Position numbers and translations under genes: made by a program | Origin: Brevundimonas intermedia | GTDB lineage: Bacteria; Pseudomonadota; Alphaproteobacteria; Caulobacterales; Caulobacteraceae | Assembly: GCF_004614235.1 (NCBI RefSeq) | Contig: NZ_SPVH01000004.1 | Coordinates: 1 to 64,000, forward strand | Direction of reading: 5' to 3' | Length of the DNA stretch: 64,000 nucleotides | Shown: piece after piece, positions 27,783 to 36,025 of the stretch | Layout: each line of letters starts with the position of its first letter | Position numbering within the stretch: position 1 is the first letter of the stretch | The notes under the pieces: model-generated | Seen by the model: the letters and a program-made list of their open reading frames with translations, nothing else | Told to the model about the DNA's origin: nothing | Databases searched by the model: none

Positions 27783-28994
27783 CTAGTGACCGTGCTCGGC
27801 CTCGCCCTTGGCGAGCTCGGCTTTGAGGAGGAAGGCGTTCGTGCCGGCGACCCGTTCAGCCCCGGTGAGGCCACGCAGGATTTCAGTCCGCCCCCCGGCC
27901 TGACGACCGGCGAGCACCGGACGGGCCTGGAAGCCGTTCGGGACCTGAACGAAGACGACGGTGTTGCCGTCGACGGTCTGGACGGACTCGGTCGGCACGG
28001 TGAGACCGCCGGTCGTCTCGCCCGTCACGATCGCCCCCGTGACGGCGGAACCGGCCGGCGGGAGGACAGAGCCCGTCGGCCGGGCCCGAATGACCGTGGC
28101 GCCGCTTTCGCCGCCCGCGCCTGCGGCAACGCCGGTGACGATGGCGTCGAAGTCGCCGCTGGGGCTGCTGACCCGCAGAGGCGCCCCGGCCCTTACATTG
28201 GCGGCCAAAGCAGGCGGCGCGTTGAAGACGAGCTCAACCCTGGCCGGGTTGGTGACCTCGGCGACAACGCCGCCAGGGGCGACGAAGCCGCCCGGTCCGA
28301 CCTGGACGCTGGTCACGACTCCGGTGATGGGGCTGGTGACGCTGAGGCGGCCCGAAGCGTTGGGCGAGCCCGCCGCGCTGGACCGCGCGCGAGCCGCGCG
28401 GGCGCCGGCTTCGGCGCTGAGCAGTTGCGCGCGGGACGCCTCGACCTCCTGTCGGGCGACAACGCCCTGGTCCGCCAGATTGCGGTTGCGTTGATAAGCC
28501 TGGCGCGCCACTTCAGTTTCGGCGGCCGCCGCGTCTGCGTCCGCGCGGAACGTCGCCGCTTCACCGCTGACGACGCTCGCCAGGGGCTGACCGATCCGGA
28601 CCGACTGGCCCGGAGCTACGAGAACCCGCTCGACCCGCCCGCCGACGGACGCCGCCACAGCGGCGCGCGCGTCGACCATGGGCTCGACCCGCCCGGAGAG
28701 CCGGGTTTCGGCGCCCCCTCCCCGACCGACGCCGACCACGATCAGGTTGGCGGCCTGGGCCTGGGCCGCGCTCAGAGCGACGAAGCCTTCCGGCGCTTCG
28801 GCCTCGCCTTCGTGGCCGGCTTCGCCCTCGGCATGAGCGCCCTCTTCTTCAGCGTGACCCGCCTCACCCTCGGCGGCGGCTGGAGCGGCGTCCGGCCCGC
28901 GCGTGAGCAGGAACAGCCCGCCTCCGCCAAGCAGAACGACGGCGGCGGCGCCGCCGATCAGCAACGTCTTGTTGGATGTGCGCTTGCGCATCAT
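27783..28994 (-). CDS. czcB: Periplasmic adaptor of the czc-type RND pump
   Basis: A 403-residue membrane fusion protein. After the N-terminal helix comes a His/Glu-rich metal-binding segment of about 45 residues (AEGEAGHAEEEGAHAEGEAG...). The barrel-sandwich domain (AAVAASVGGRVERVLVAPGQ), an alpha-hairpin (AAAETEVARQAYQRNRNLAD) and the beta-barrel (SPITGVVTSVQVGPGGFVAP) follow. The tail ends in another His motif (GEAEHGH). The His-rich segment is typical of CzcB-like adaptors for Zn2+, Cd2+ and Co2+. It overlaps czcC by 4 bases and is followed by czcA after 12 bases. Confidence 0.93.
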   Translation of the reverse strand: MMRKRTSNKTLLIGGAAAVVLLGGGGLFLLTRGPDAAPAAAEGEAGHAEEEGAHAEGEAGHEGEAEAPEGFVALSAAQAQAANLIVVGVGRGGGAETRLSGRVEPMVDARAAVAASVGGRVERVLVAPGQSVRIGQPLASVVSGEAATFRADADAAAAETEVARQAYQRNRNLADQGVVARQEVEASRAQLLSAEAGARAARARSSAAGSPNASGRLSVTSPITGVVTSVQVGPGGFVAPGGVVAEVTNPARVELVFNAPPALAANVRAGAPLRVSSPSGDFDAIVTGVAAGAGGESGATVIRARPTGSVLPPAGSAVTGAIVTGETTGGLTVPTESVQTVDGNTVVFVQVPNGFQARPVLAGRQAGGRTEILRGLTGAERVAGTNAFLLKAELAKGEAEHGH

Positions 28995-30244
28995 TGGGCT
29001 CCTTGGAAGGGGGCGCGGCCGTCCTGGCGCGCGAGTTCAATCTCGGCCTGGACACGTGCAAGGCGTGCATCGACGGCCGAAGTCCGAGCTGAGATCAGGG
29101 CGGTGCGTGTGACCCGCAGTTCGAGCTGGGAGATCCTCCCGGCTTCGGTTCCAATCCGCGACAGACGGTAGGCTTCCTCAGCGGACGCCACCCCTGCATC
29201 GGCGGCGGAGACCCGGCTGACGGAGGCGGCAAGCCGCGCCCGCGCCGCGGCGCGATCGGCCTGGGCTTCCTGACGGGCTCCAAGAAGCCGCGCGTCCGCA
29301 GCCCGGAAGTCGGCCTGCGCCGCGTCTATGTTCCCGCGGTTGCGGTCGAACAGGGGCAGCGGCATGCTGACGCCGAAAGTCAACGCCGTCGCGTCCTCCA
29401 TCTCGTATCGACGGACACCGACGCTGGCGTTGATGTCCGGGCGCGAGCGGATTCGCTCCACGTCGATCCGGCGTTCGGCGGCCGCGCGGTGAGCCTCGGC
29501 GACGCGAACGGTCGGCGCATCCGCCGGGGCCGCGAAGGTGGCGGCAGGCGCGAGGTCCAGCAGGCTGGCGTCGATGGTCGTCACCGGAGCCGCCAGCATG
29601 GCGACTGCGGTCAGTCGCGCGAAGGCCGCGTCGCGCTCCGCGACGGCCTCATCGCGCGAGGCACGCGCCGCAGCCGCTTCGCTTTCACCCTGGATGCCGC
29701 GCAGCAGTGGCTCACGGCCTTCTTCGACAAGAACGAGGGCGGCCCTCGCATCGGCGATGGTCAAGGTAAGGCTTTCCTCGGCGAGCACGGCCCGCCGTTG
29801 AGCGGCTTCCGCATCGGCATAGACCTGTGCGAGTCGTCCGGCGGCGTCGATGATGGCGAGGTCCCGTTGCAGCGCCGCGGTTCCGGCTTCCGCGCGGGCG
29901 ACATTCACCCGCGCGGTTCGGCGTCCCCAGAGCTCAAGGTCCTGACTGATCGACAAGGTGGTTTCTGCGTTGGCGTAGCCTGAGAAGGGCCCCGTGCCGA
30001 ACGCGTTTTCGGCGTCGAGAGCGATCGTCGGATTAGGCCTGACACGGGCCTGGCGGACACGCGCTTCAGCGGCGTCGGACAGGGCGCCGGCTTCAAGGGT
30101 GGCCGGGGTTTGATCGAGCTGGGCGAGCAGCTCGGCGAACGACGGAGCGGGGTCAGCCCAAGCGGGACTGGCCAGCACGGCCGCAAATGCGGCCAGCGCG
30201 CAGCCGACCGCGAAACGCGGCGGCCTGCGATGTGAGGGAGGCAT
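28991..30244 (-). CDS. czcC: TolC-family outer-membrane factor of the czc-type pump
   Basis: A 417-residue outer-membrane efflux protein. The signal peptide ends at SPAWA. The mature protein has SFAELLAQLDQTPATLEAGA, RVRPNPTIALDAENAFGTG, then in the second repeat RSRPDINASVGVRRYEME and FGVSMPLPLFDRNRGNID, the standard pattern for CzcC/CnrC-like factors. It forms the exit duct for CzcA and CzcB. The stop overlaps the czcB start. Upstream, 57 bases away, is a small His-rich exported protein, so this gene is second in the run. Confidence 0.92.
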   Translation of the reverse strand: MPPSHRRPPRFAVGCALAAFAAVLASPAWADPAPSFAELLAQLDQTPATLEAGALSDAAEARVRQARVRPNPTIALDAENAFGTGPFSGYANAETTLSISQDLELWGRRTARVNVARAEAGTAALQRDLAIIDAAGRLAQVYADAEAAQRRAVLAEESLTLTIADARAALVLVEEGREPLLRGIQGESEAAAARASRDEAVAERDAAFARLTAVAMLAAPVTTIDASLLDLAPAATFAAPADAPTVRVAEAHRAAAERRIDVERIRSRPDINASVGVRRYEMEDATALTFGVSMPLPLFDRNRGNIDAAQADFRAADARLLGARQEAQADRAAARARLAASVSRVSAADAGVASAEEAYRLSRIGTEAGRISQLELRVTRTALISARTSAVDARLARVQAEIELARQDGRAPFQGAQ

Positions 30245-30301
30245 GATTCATCTTCCAGAAATTTGACACGAGATCGCGCGCACGGCGGCGCAGACGTCGT
30301 G

Positions 30302-30682
30302 TCAGACTCTGGGCGGACGCTTCAGGCCGTCGGGCGAGATCGACGACGGAAAATCACTCGAGGGGAAGGCGTGAACCGGCCTTGCGTGGATTTGCATCGC
30401 GATGTCGTCGGCGACATCCGCACGGGCGGTTCCGTTGTGGTGGCAGTGGCCGTGGGTGCAGACTCCGTGCCCACCGCCAAGGTCGCCCTGGTCGCTATCG
30501 CCTGCATCCTGAGCGACAATGGCGTGAGCCGAGGTCGTCTCTGGGGCGCAGGTCGCGGCGTCAGCGATCGGGGCGACGAAAAACACGGCGGAGACCAGGG
30601 TCACCGCCAGTATCAGTCTTGCCCATGTCGCAATTGGCCACGCCATCGCGTGGTGGATACTTTCATTCGGGCGATCAAGCAA
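30302..30682 (-). CDS. CzcI-like small periplasmic His-rich protein
   Basis: A 126-residue protein leading the czc-type run. A signal peptide (IATWARLILAVTLVSAVFFVAP) is followed by a short mature part with a dense metal-binding motif, GHGVCTHGHCHHNG, and scattered His. CzcI and related NccX-type proteins, small, exported and His-rich, precede czcC in other metal-efflux operons and influence expression or periplasmic metal handling; the assignment is by position and composition only. Translation may start at ATG 30646 instead, which would give a shorter signal. The promoter should lie in 30683-30897, where I see no MerR-type dyad. Confidence 0.6.
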   Translation of the reverse strand: MLDRPNESIHHAMAWPIATWARLILAVTLVSAVFFVAPIADAATCAPETTSAHAIVAQDAGDSDQGDLGGGHGVCTHGHCHHNGTARADVADDIAMQIHARPVHAFPSSDFPSSISPDGLKRPPRV

Positions 30683-30897
30683 TCTGTTACAGTGTTCGGG
30701 GGCTGCGACTGTTTCGAGTGACCACCAATCCGCGGTGAGGGAGAGGGAAAGTCGACATGCAAGGCCGAGAGTGGCGCGTCGTCGGCCATCTCGACCTATT
30801 CAGCAACGTCGAGCGATCTTTAAGCGAGCGCACGCTGATCGCGTCCGATTCTTTCGCTGCGTCTGCAGGTGGATCGAGATTGCAGAATGCGCAATCT

Positions 30898-31474
30898 TCA
30901 CCTGAGTAGCGCTCCCGCTATCAGGTCGGGCCATCGTGAACCGGTCAGCCAGACCGCTCCGCCGGTCGCCGCGACGCCAGGCTCTGGGTAAGGTCGTTGC
31001 GCGCGCATAGCCAGAGCGAGCGGACGTTGGCGTCGCCTGCGCAGTGGCTTACCAGCAGTAAGCCGGCCAGGGCGTTGGCGAAGAAGCCCAGAGGGCCCAG
31101 TCCGGTGATGCCACGGGACGGCGCCCCGGAGGTGGCTCGCGAGATCGCGTAGCTGAGGAATAACAGCACCAACGCAACGAGGCTGGCGCCTTGGCCATTG
31201 GCCGCCCCGGACTGCACGGCGACCGAACGTCCGATCACGGCCAGGCTGATGCCGTAGGTGGCGCGTCGGCCAGGAAGTTGAGCACATTGGCGCCCAGGGG
31301 GCGCCGAGCCTTGCAGGGACACGCCGCTGGCTATGGCCATAAAGGCGGCGCAGTTGACGGCGATCACCGCGATCATGATGCGCCGGTAGGCGGGGTGGCG
31401 CTGTCGAACCTGGAGGCCACGCCGCAACTGCAGCCGGGCGAGGAAGTGCACAGGACGAGAGGGGGTTCAGTCAT
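30898..31474 (-). pseudogene. Broken short cation diffusion facilitator gene
   Basis: Read across frames, this stretch encodes a short CDF transporter: CTSSPGCSCGVA at the N-terminus, AYRRIMIAVIAVNCAAFMAIA (helix 1), NVLNFLADA-ATYGISLAVIG (helix 2), GFFANALAGLLLV (helix 4), LWLCARNDLTQSLA (helix 5) and AATGGAVWLTGSRWPDLIAG (helix 6). Four single-base indels break it: a missing G near 31390, an extra C in a five-base run near 31297, a missing G near 31262 and a missing G near 30973. Substitutions look few, so either decay is recent or these are sequencing errors. Intact length would be about 190 residues, like the CDF at 23951. It is divergent from lspA. Confidence 0.75.
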
Positions 31475-31576
31475 CGGATTACCCTTTCGCGAGAAGCATG
31501 CATCTCCCAATGGCTAGACGATCATGCCGAGAATGCATGGCTTCCATGAAAGAAACGCCTGTCAGATAAAACCAGC

Positions 31577-31607
31577 TTGATCCTCTAGTAACTAGAGGGC
31601 CCAAAAT
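31577..31607 (+). promoter_or_regulatory. MerR-type promoter/operator of lspA
   Basis: A -35 box TTGATC (31577-31582) and a -10 box CAAAAT (31602-31607) are separated by 19 bases. A perfect dyad, CCTCTAG-TAA-CTAGAGG (31582-31598), fills the spacer. This is the classic MerR-family layout, in which the regulator twists DNA to correct the long spacer. The expected transcription start near 31614 lies before the ATG at 31632 and rules out the in-frame TTG at 31611 as start. The CadR/PbrR-type protein at 32743 is the obvious regulator. Confidence 0.8.
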
Positions 31608-31631
31608 CAGTTGAAATCCATTGGAGGCTTC

Positions 31632-32156
31632 ATGATCACCATGCACCCGACGCGACGCGTTCCCGGCCGCCTGCAGACGATCGCCTTCGCGCTCGCGGCG
31701 CTGATCGCCGTCGTGGATCAGGCCGCCAAGGCCGCGGCGCGCGCTCAGCTGGACGCTCCGATCAACCTCACGCCGTTTCTCGCGCTGCGTCTCGGGTTCA
31801 ACCCCGGCGTCACCTTCGGCCTGTTCGCCGGCTCAGGCGCCGTCGGCCGCTGGGCGCTGAGCGCCGTGGCCTCCCTGATCATCGGCGCCCTGCTGGCGTG
31901 GATCTGGCGCACGCGCAGCGCCGTGACGGCGGCCGCCGCAGGCCTCATCGCCGGTGGAGCGATCGGGAACCTCGTCGACCGGCTACGCTTTGGCGCGGTC
32001 ACCGATTTTATCGATCTTCATTGGGGGGCGGCGCACTGGCCGACCTTCAACCTCGCCGATGCGGCCATTGTCTGCGGCGTCGCGCTGCTCCTCCTCACCG
32101 TCCGGGGCTCGGACAGCCGCGCGGCGTCCTCGACCCTGGGACGGGCGGCGCGATGA
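31632..32156 (+). CDS. lspA: Signal peptidase II, metal-island copy
   Basis: A 174-residue prolipoprotein signal peptidase with four membrane helices. The catalytic aspartates are in [10 protein letters not shown] (Asp116) and [10 protein letters not shown] (Asp125); the conserved VVDQAAK lies near residue 29 and [11 protein letters not shown] near 58. The enzyme removes lipoprotein signal peptides at the inner membrane. Extra lspA copies are known in lead-resistance loci (pbrB/pbrC), where they accompany a PbrR regulator and a Pb/Cd ATPase. Here the gene has a MerR-type promoter and a GGAGG ribosome site before ATG 31632. The stop overlaps the next start (ATGA). Confidence 0.92.
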   Translation: MITMHPTRRVPGRLQTIAFALAALIAVVDQAAKAAARAQLDAPINLTPFLALRLGFNPGVTFGLFAGSGAVGRWALSAVASLIIGALLAWIWRTRSAVTAAAAGLIAGGAIGNLVDRLRFGAVTDFIDLHWGAAHWPTFNLADAAIVCGVALLLLTVRGSDSRAASSTLGRAAR

Positions 32157-32694
32157 GGCTTCCCGCCGAACAGAGGGCGATCGCCGTCCGCTCGGCGCCG
32201 GCGATTCTCATCACCGCCTCAGCGGCGGCCTCCGCCTGGCTGCGGCTTTCCCCGCCCCTTCTCGGCGCGGCGCGCGACATGGCGACGGCCGATAGGCTGG
32301 CCTATGCCCTGCAGGCGAATCTCCCGGTCTTCCTGTGGCTCGCGGGGTGTTTGAGGGTGGTGGCCAGCATCCGGTTCCGGTCCGACGCCGACCGGCCGGG
32401 TCCGCCGATGCGGCGCCCGGCGCCAGGCTCGCCCTACCCGCCGCCGTGCTACAGAACTCGCTTGAACAGACCGTTCTGGCGGTGAGCGCCCACCTGGTGC
32501 TCGCCACCGTGCTGCGCGGCGAGGAGATGATCCTGCTGCCGGTGTTGGTCCCTCTTTATCTGGTTGGTCGGGGTTTCTTCGCCCTGGGTTACGCGCAGGG
32601 CGCGGCGGCCCCGGCCTTCGGCATGGCGCTCACCGGCGCCTCCACGATTGCCGCCTTCGGCATCGCCGTCGTCCTGATGGGGCTGGGCCGATGA
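32153..32694 (+). pseudogene. MAPEG-family membrane protein, frameshifted
   Basis: The first 80 or so codons from ATG 32153 give [16 protein letters not shown], a first helix region and LPVFLWLAGCLRVVASIRFR. Near 32394 the frame changes, and the protein continues ADAAPGARLALPAAVLQNSLE, then TVLAVSAHLVLATVLRGEEM and LVPLYLVGRGFFALGYAQGA. The second part is clearly MAPEG-like (membrane-associated proteins in eicosanoid and glutathione metabolism). One missing G in ACCGGCCGGG restores a single frame of about 180 residues. Its start overlaps the lspA stop, so it is the second gene of the MerR-controlled unit. Function in bacteria is unclear; some members are glutathione transferases. Confidence 0.7.
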
Positions 32695-32742
32695 TCCCTC
32701 CCCGCCCCAGATGCCTTTCACCCGCCGTTACGAGCTGACGCG

Positions 32743-33177
32743 ATGCCCCTCCCCTCTCCCGCCTCGTCCGGGTTGCGCCCCATCGGCAAACTGGCCGCCG
32801 CCACGGGCGTCAAGGTTCCGACCATCCGCTTCTATGAAGAAATCGGCTTGCTTCCGCCGCCGCCGCGCACCGCCAGCGACCGGCGCATGTATGACGACGC
32901 GGCGGAGCGCCGCCTGTCATTCATCCGGCATGCCCGCCAGCTGGGCTTCGATCTGGATTCGATCCGCTCCTTGCTTGATCTGTCGGATCACCCCGATCGG
33001 CCCTGCGCCGAGGCCAGCACCCTGGCCGAACGTCATCTCGCCGATGTGAAACAGAAGATCGCCCGGCTCCGCGCCCTCCAGCGCGAACTGTCGCGGATGA
33101 CGACGGAATGCGCCGGGGGCCGGGTCTCCGCCTGCAAGGTGATCGAGGCGTTGCACGATCCATCCGCGCCGCTTTGA
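32743..33177 (+). CDS. MerR-family Cd/Pb/Zn-responsive regulator (CadR/PbrR type)
   Basis: A 144-residue MerR-family activator. The winged helix-turn-helix reads RPIGKLAAATGVKVPTIRFY, EEIGLLPPPPRT and RLSFIRHARQLGFDLDSIRSL. A long dimer helix follows (ASTLAERHLADVKQKIARLR). Three Cys at 88, 123 and 131 (DRPCAEA, TECAGG, SACKV) reproduce the spacing of CadR/PbrR proteins, which bind Cd2+, Pb2+ or Zn2+; one Cys before the long helix and two after it distinguish them from CueR. It lies downstream of lspA on the same strand rather than divergent from its target, as is more usual. Likely targets are the dyads at 31582 and 18304. Confidence 0.88.
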   Translation: MPLPSPASSGLRPIGKLAAATGVKVPTIRFYEEIGLLPPPPRTASDRRMYDDAAERRLSFIRHARQLGFDLDSIRSLLDLSDHPDRPCAEASTLAERHLADVKQKIARLRALQRELSRMTTECAGGRVSACKVIEALHDPSAPL

Positions 33178-33289
33178 CCCTGTGGAAGATCCGGAAGGCG
33201 CAAAGACCCCGGAGCCATTAGCCCACCGCGACGTTTGGAGGCGATTGGCGGCTCCCGTCGCGGACCGCCCGTCCTTCTGGAGGATTTCG

Positions 33290-34549
33290 ATGACGCATCG
33301 GCCGACCTCGCGACACGGCGACCAGACCCTGGCCCTGCTGACAGACCCTTATCGGCGCCTTTCCCACCTGTTCGAGCAGGCCGGCGCCGACGTCGTCGAG
33401 ACCCGCCTGGCGCTGAAGGAGACGACCTGTCTGAGAGGCCGCGAGGCGGCGCGGATCTTCTATGACGAGACCCGCATCGTGCGGGCGGGCGCCATGCCGG
33501 CGCCGGTCCGCCGCACGCTGCTCGGCGAGGGCGGCGTCCAGGGGCTGGACGGCGAGGCCCACCGCGCCCGCAAGGGCGTGTTCATGTCCCTGATGTCGCC
33601 AGCCCGTGTCGCGCGACTGGGCGAACTGTTCGAAGCGGAGTGGCGGCGCGCGGCCGTCGAATGGGCCGGCGAGGACGACATCGTGCTGTATGACGCCTTG
33701 CAGCCGGTGCTAACGCGGGCCGTCTGCGCCTGGGCCGGCGTGCCGCTCGAGCCGCACGAAGAGGCGAAACGGGTCCGTCACCTGAGGGCGCTGTTCGACG
33801 CGGCGGGATCGCGGGGCCCCCGGCATCTGTGGTCGAGGCACGCGCGTCGCCGCGTCGACGCCTGGCTGGGCTCGATCATTGAAGACATTCGCGCCGGCCG
33901 TCTGTCGCCGGATCCGGACACGGCCGCCCACGCCTGGGCCTGGACCCGCGCCGCGGACGGCGAACCGTTGCCGATCCACACGGCGGCGGTCGAACTGGCC
34001 AATGTATTGCGGCCGACTGTCGCGACCTCGGTCTACATCGTGTTTGTGGCGCACGCGATGCAGGCTCACCCGGATGCGGCCCGTCTGGCCGACGCCGACG
34101 CCGGACGTCGCCGCGCCTTCGTCCAGGAAGTCCGACGCTTCTATCCGTTCTTCCCGGCAGTGATCGGGCGTGTGCGCGCGCCGTTTCGCTGGCGCGACCT
34201 GGTCTTCCCGGAGGGCCGTCAGGTGGTCCTCGACCTCTATGGCTCCAATCACGATCCCGCACACTGGACTGATCCCGAGGCGTTCCGGCCGGAGCGGTTC
34301 AGCGACGGCTCCGGAGATCCGTTCGGTCTCATCCCCCAGGGCGGTGGGGATGCGGCGACCGGTCACCGTTGCCCTGGCGAAGGGATCGTCGTGGAGCTGA
34401 TGGAGCGCGCCGTCGGCCTGCTCGCCGACCTGAACTACCGGCTGCCGGATCAGGATCTGGAGATCGACTTCCGCCGCCTGCCGGCCCTCCCCGGAAGCGG
34501 GTTCCGAATGGAGACGCGCGACGCGGCCCTCAATGAGGGGGGCGCCTGA
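33290..34549 (+). CDS. CYP152-type cytochrome P450 (fatty-acid peroxygenase)
   Basis: A 419-residue P450, the usual length for CYP152 peroxygenases (P450-SPalpha, BSbeta, OleT). The haem Cys is in TGHRCPGEG (Cys361). Family-specific features are EVRRFYPFFPAV (about residue 280), where the Arg binds the substrate carboxylate, DLYGSNHDPAHWTDPEAFRP and LRGREAARIFYDE near the N-terminus. Such enzymes use H2O2 to hydroxylate or decarboxylate fatty acids and need no reductase partner. ATG 33290 follows TGGAGG at the right distance; an earlier in-frame start at 33182 lacks one. It sits between the MerR regulator and lpdA; a metal-related role is unknown. Confidence 0.88.
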   Translation: MTHRPTSRHGDQTLALLTDPYRRLSHLFEQAGADVVETRLALKETTCLRGREAARIFYDETRIVRAGAMPAPVRRTLLGEGGVQGLDGEAHRARKGVFMSLMSPARVARLGELFEAEWRRAAVEWAGEDDIVLYDALQPVLTRAVCAWAGVPLEPHEEAKRVRHLRALFDAAGSRGPRHLWSRHARRRVDAWLGSIIEDIRAGRLSPDPDTAAHAWAWTRAADGEPLPIHTAAVELANVLRPTVATSVYIVFVAHAMQAHPDAARLADADAGRRRAFVQEVRRFYPFFPAVIGRVRAPFRWRDLVFPEGRQVVLDLYGSNHDPAHWTDPEAFRPERFSDGSGDPFGLIPQGGGDAATGHRCPGEGIVVELMERAVGLLADLNYRLPDQDLEIDFRRLPALPGSGFRMETRDAALNEGGA

Positions 34550-34612
34550 TGCCGCTTCCTCGGGCTGGCCGGGGCCCTTCTCTCCCATCCACTCGCAGCA
34601 AAGGCTGACGCC

Positions 34613-36025
34613 ATGAGCCGTTCGACGACCTCCTACGACCTGGTGATCATCGGCGGCGGGCCGGGCGGATACCCGTGTGCGATCCGGGCGAGCCAGCTCG
34701 GCCTGTCGGTGGCGGTCATCGACGACCGCGAACTGCTCGGGGGGACCTGCCTGAACATCGGGTGCATTCCGTCCAAGGCGCTGCTCCAGGCCACCGAGCG
34801 GCTGGAGATGGCGCGCAATCTCGAAGCGTTCGGCGTCATGGTAGACAATGTGCGGGCCGATCTTGACGGTGTCATGCGGCACAAGGGCAAGGTGGTGACC
34901 GAGCTTGGCGAAGGGGTCGCCTACCTCCTGCGCAAGCACAAGGTCGCCCGCTTCCAGGGCCGCGGGCGGCTGCTGGCGCGCGACCGGGTGGAGGTGCGCG
35001 CCGCGGACGGCGCTTTCGAGGTGCAGGCCAGCAAGGCGGTGGTCATCGCCAGCGGATCGGAAGCGGCGACCTTGCCCGACCTGCCCATCGACGAGCGGCG
35101 AATCGTCACCTCCGCCGGCGCCCTGAGCCTGACGGCGGCGCCGCGCCATCTGGCGGTGATCGGCGGCGGCTACGTCGGACTGGAGCTGGGGTCGGTCTGG
35201 CGTCGGCTCGGCAGCGAGGTCACGGTCATCGAGGTGCTCGACCGGATCGCCTCCGGCGTCGACTCGGAGATGTCGGCGGCGCTGCACAAGGTGCTCGAGG
35301 CCCAGGGCTTCCAGTTCTGCCTTGGGCATAAGGTGGTCGGATCGCGGATGGAGGGCGACGACGTCGTCCTCGACGTCGAGCCCATGGGCGATGGCGCGCG
35401 AGGAACCATCAAGGCCGATGTCGTGCTGGTCTCCATCGGCCGACGGCCCGCAACCGCCAGGCTCGATCTGGAAACGGTCGGCATTGCGCCCGACCGCAGG
35501 GGCTTTATTCCGGTGGACGAAGGGTTCCGGACCAGCGCCGACGGGGTCTACGCCATCGGCGACGTCATCGGCGGCGCCATGCTGGCCCACAAGGCGGAGG
35601 AGGAAGGGATCGCCCTGGCCGAACGCCTGGCGGGGGGCGCGGGCCATGTGGACTACGGAACGATTCCGGCGGTCGTCTATACCTGGCCGGAACTGGCCTC
35701 AGTCGGGCGCACCGAGGACGACCTCAAGGCGGCCGGCGTGGCCTATCGCGTCGGGCGCTTTCCGTTCTCGGCAAACGCCATGGCCAAGGCGCGGTTGGAG
35801 AAGAACGGGTTGGTCAAGGTGTTGGCGGACGCCAGGACGGACAAGATTCTCGGCGTGCACATCCTGGGGCCGGACGCCGGCAGTCTGATCCATGAAGCGG
35901 TCGCCGTCATGCAATTCGGCGCGGCGGCCGAGGACGTGGCGCGGACGAGCCATGCGCATCCGACGCTTCCGGAAGCCTTGCGCGAGGCATGCCTGGCTGT
36001 GGCCGACCGCACGATCCACCTGTAA
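34613..36025 (+). CDS. lpdA: Dihydrolipoyl dehydrogenase, accessory copy
   Basis: A 470-residue flavoprotein disulfide reductase with the full dihydrolipoamide dehydrogenase pattern. FAD site: DLVIIGGGPGGYPCAIRASQ. Redox pair: GGTCLNIGCIPSKALL (Cys about 46 and 51). NAD site: LAVIGGGYVGLELGSVW. Second FAD contact: VYAIGDVIGGAMLAHKAEEE. The active-site His is in SHAHPTLPEALREA. It is the E3 subunit of 2-oxoacid dehydrogenase complexes, but no E1 or E2 gene is near, so this copy may serve another reducing role in the metal region. Mercuric reductase is excluded because the N-terminal HMA domain and C-terminal Cys pair are absent. The gene follows the P450 by 63 bases. Confidence 0.9.
   Translation: MSRSTTSYDLVIIGGGPGGYPCAIRASQLGLSVAVIDDRELLGGTCLNIGCIPSKALLQATERLEMARNLEAFGVMVDNVRADLDGVMRHKGKVVTELGEGVAYLLRKHKVARFQGRGRLLARDRVEVRAADGAFEVQASKAVVIASGSEAATLPDLPIDERRIVTSAGALSLTAAPRHLAVIGGGYVGLELGSVWRRLGSEVTVIEVLDRIASGVDSEMSAALHKVLEAQGFQFCLGHKVVGSRMEGDDVVLDVEPMGDGARGTIKADVVLVSIGRRPATARLDLETVGIAPDRRGFIPVDEGFRTSADGVYAIGDVIGGAMLAHKAEEEGIALAERLAGGAGHVDYGTIPAVVYTWPELASVGRTEDDLKAAGVAYRVGRFPFSANAMAKARLEKNGLVKVLADARTDKILGVHILGPDAGSLIHEAVAVMQFGAAAEDVARTSHAHPTLPEALREACLAVADRTIHL

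Noticed and set aside
30757-30909. A 50-codon plus-strand frame with a fair ribosome site (MQGREWRVVGHLDLF...)
   Set aside because: No family pattern, no neighbour in the same direction before it, and it overlaps the end of the broken CDF gene; too weak to list as a gene.
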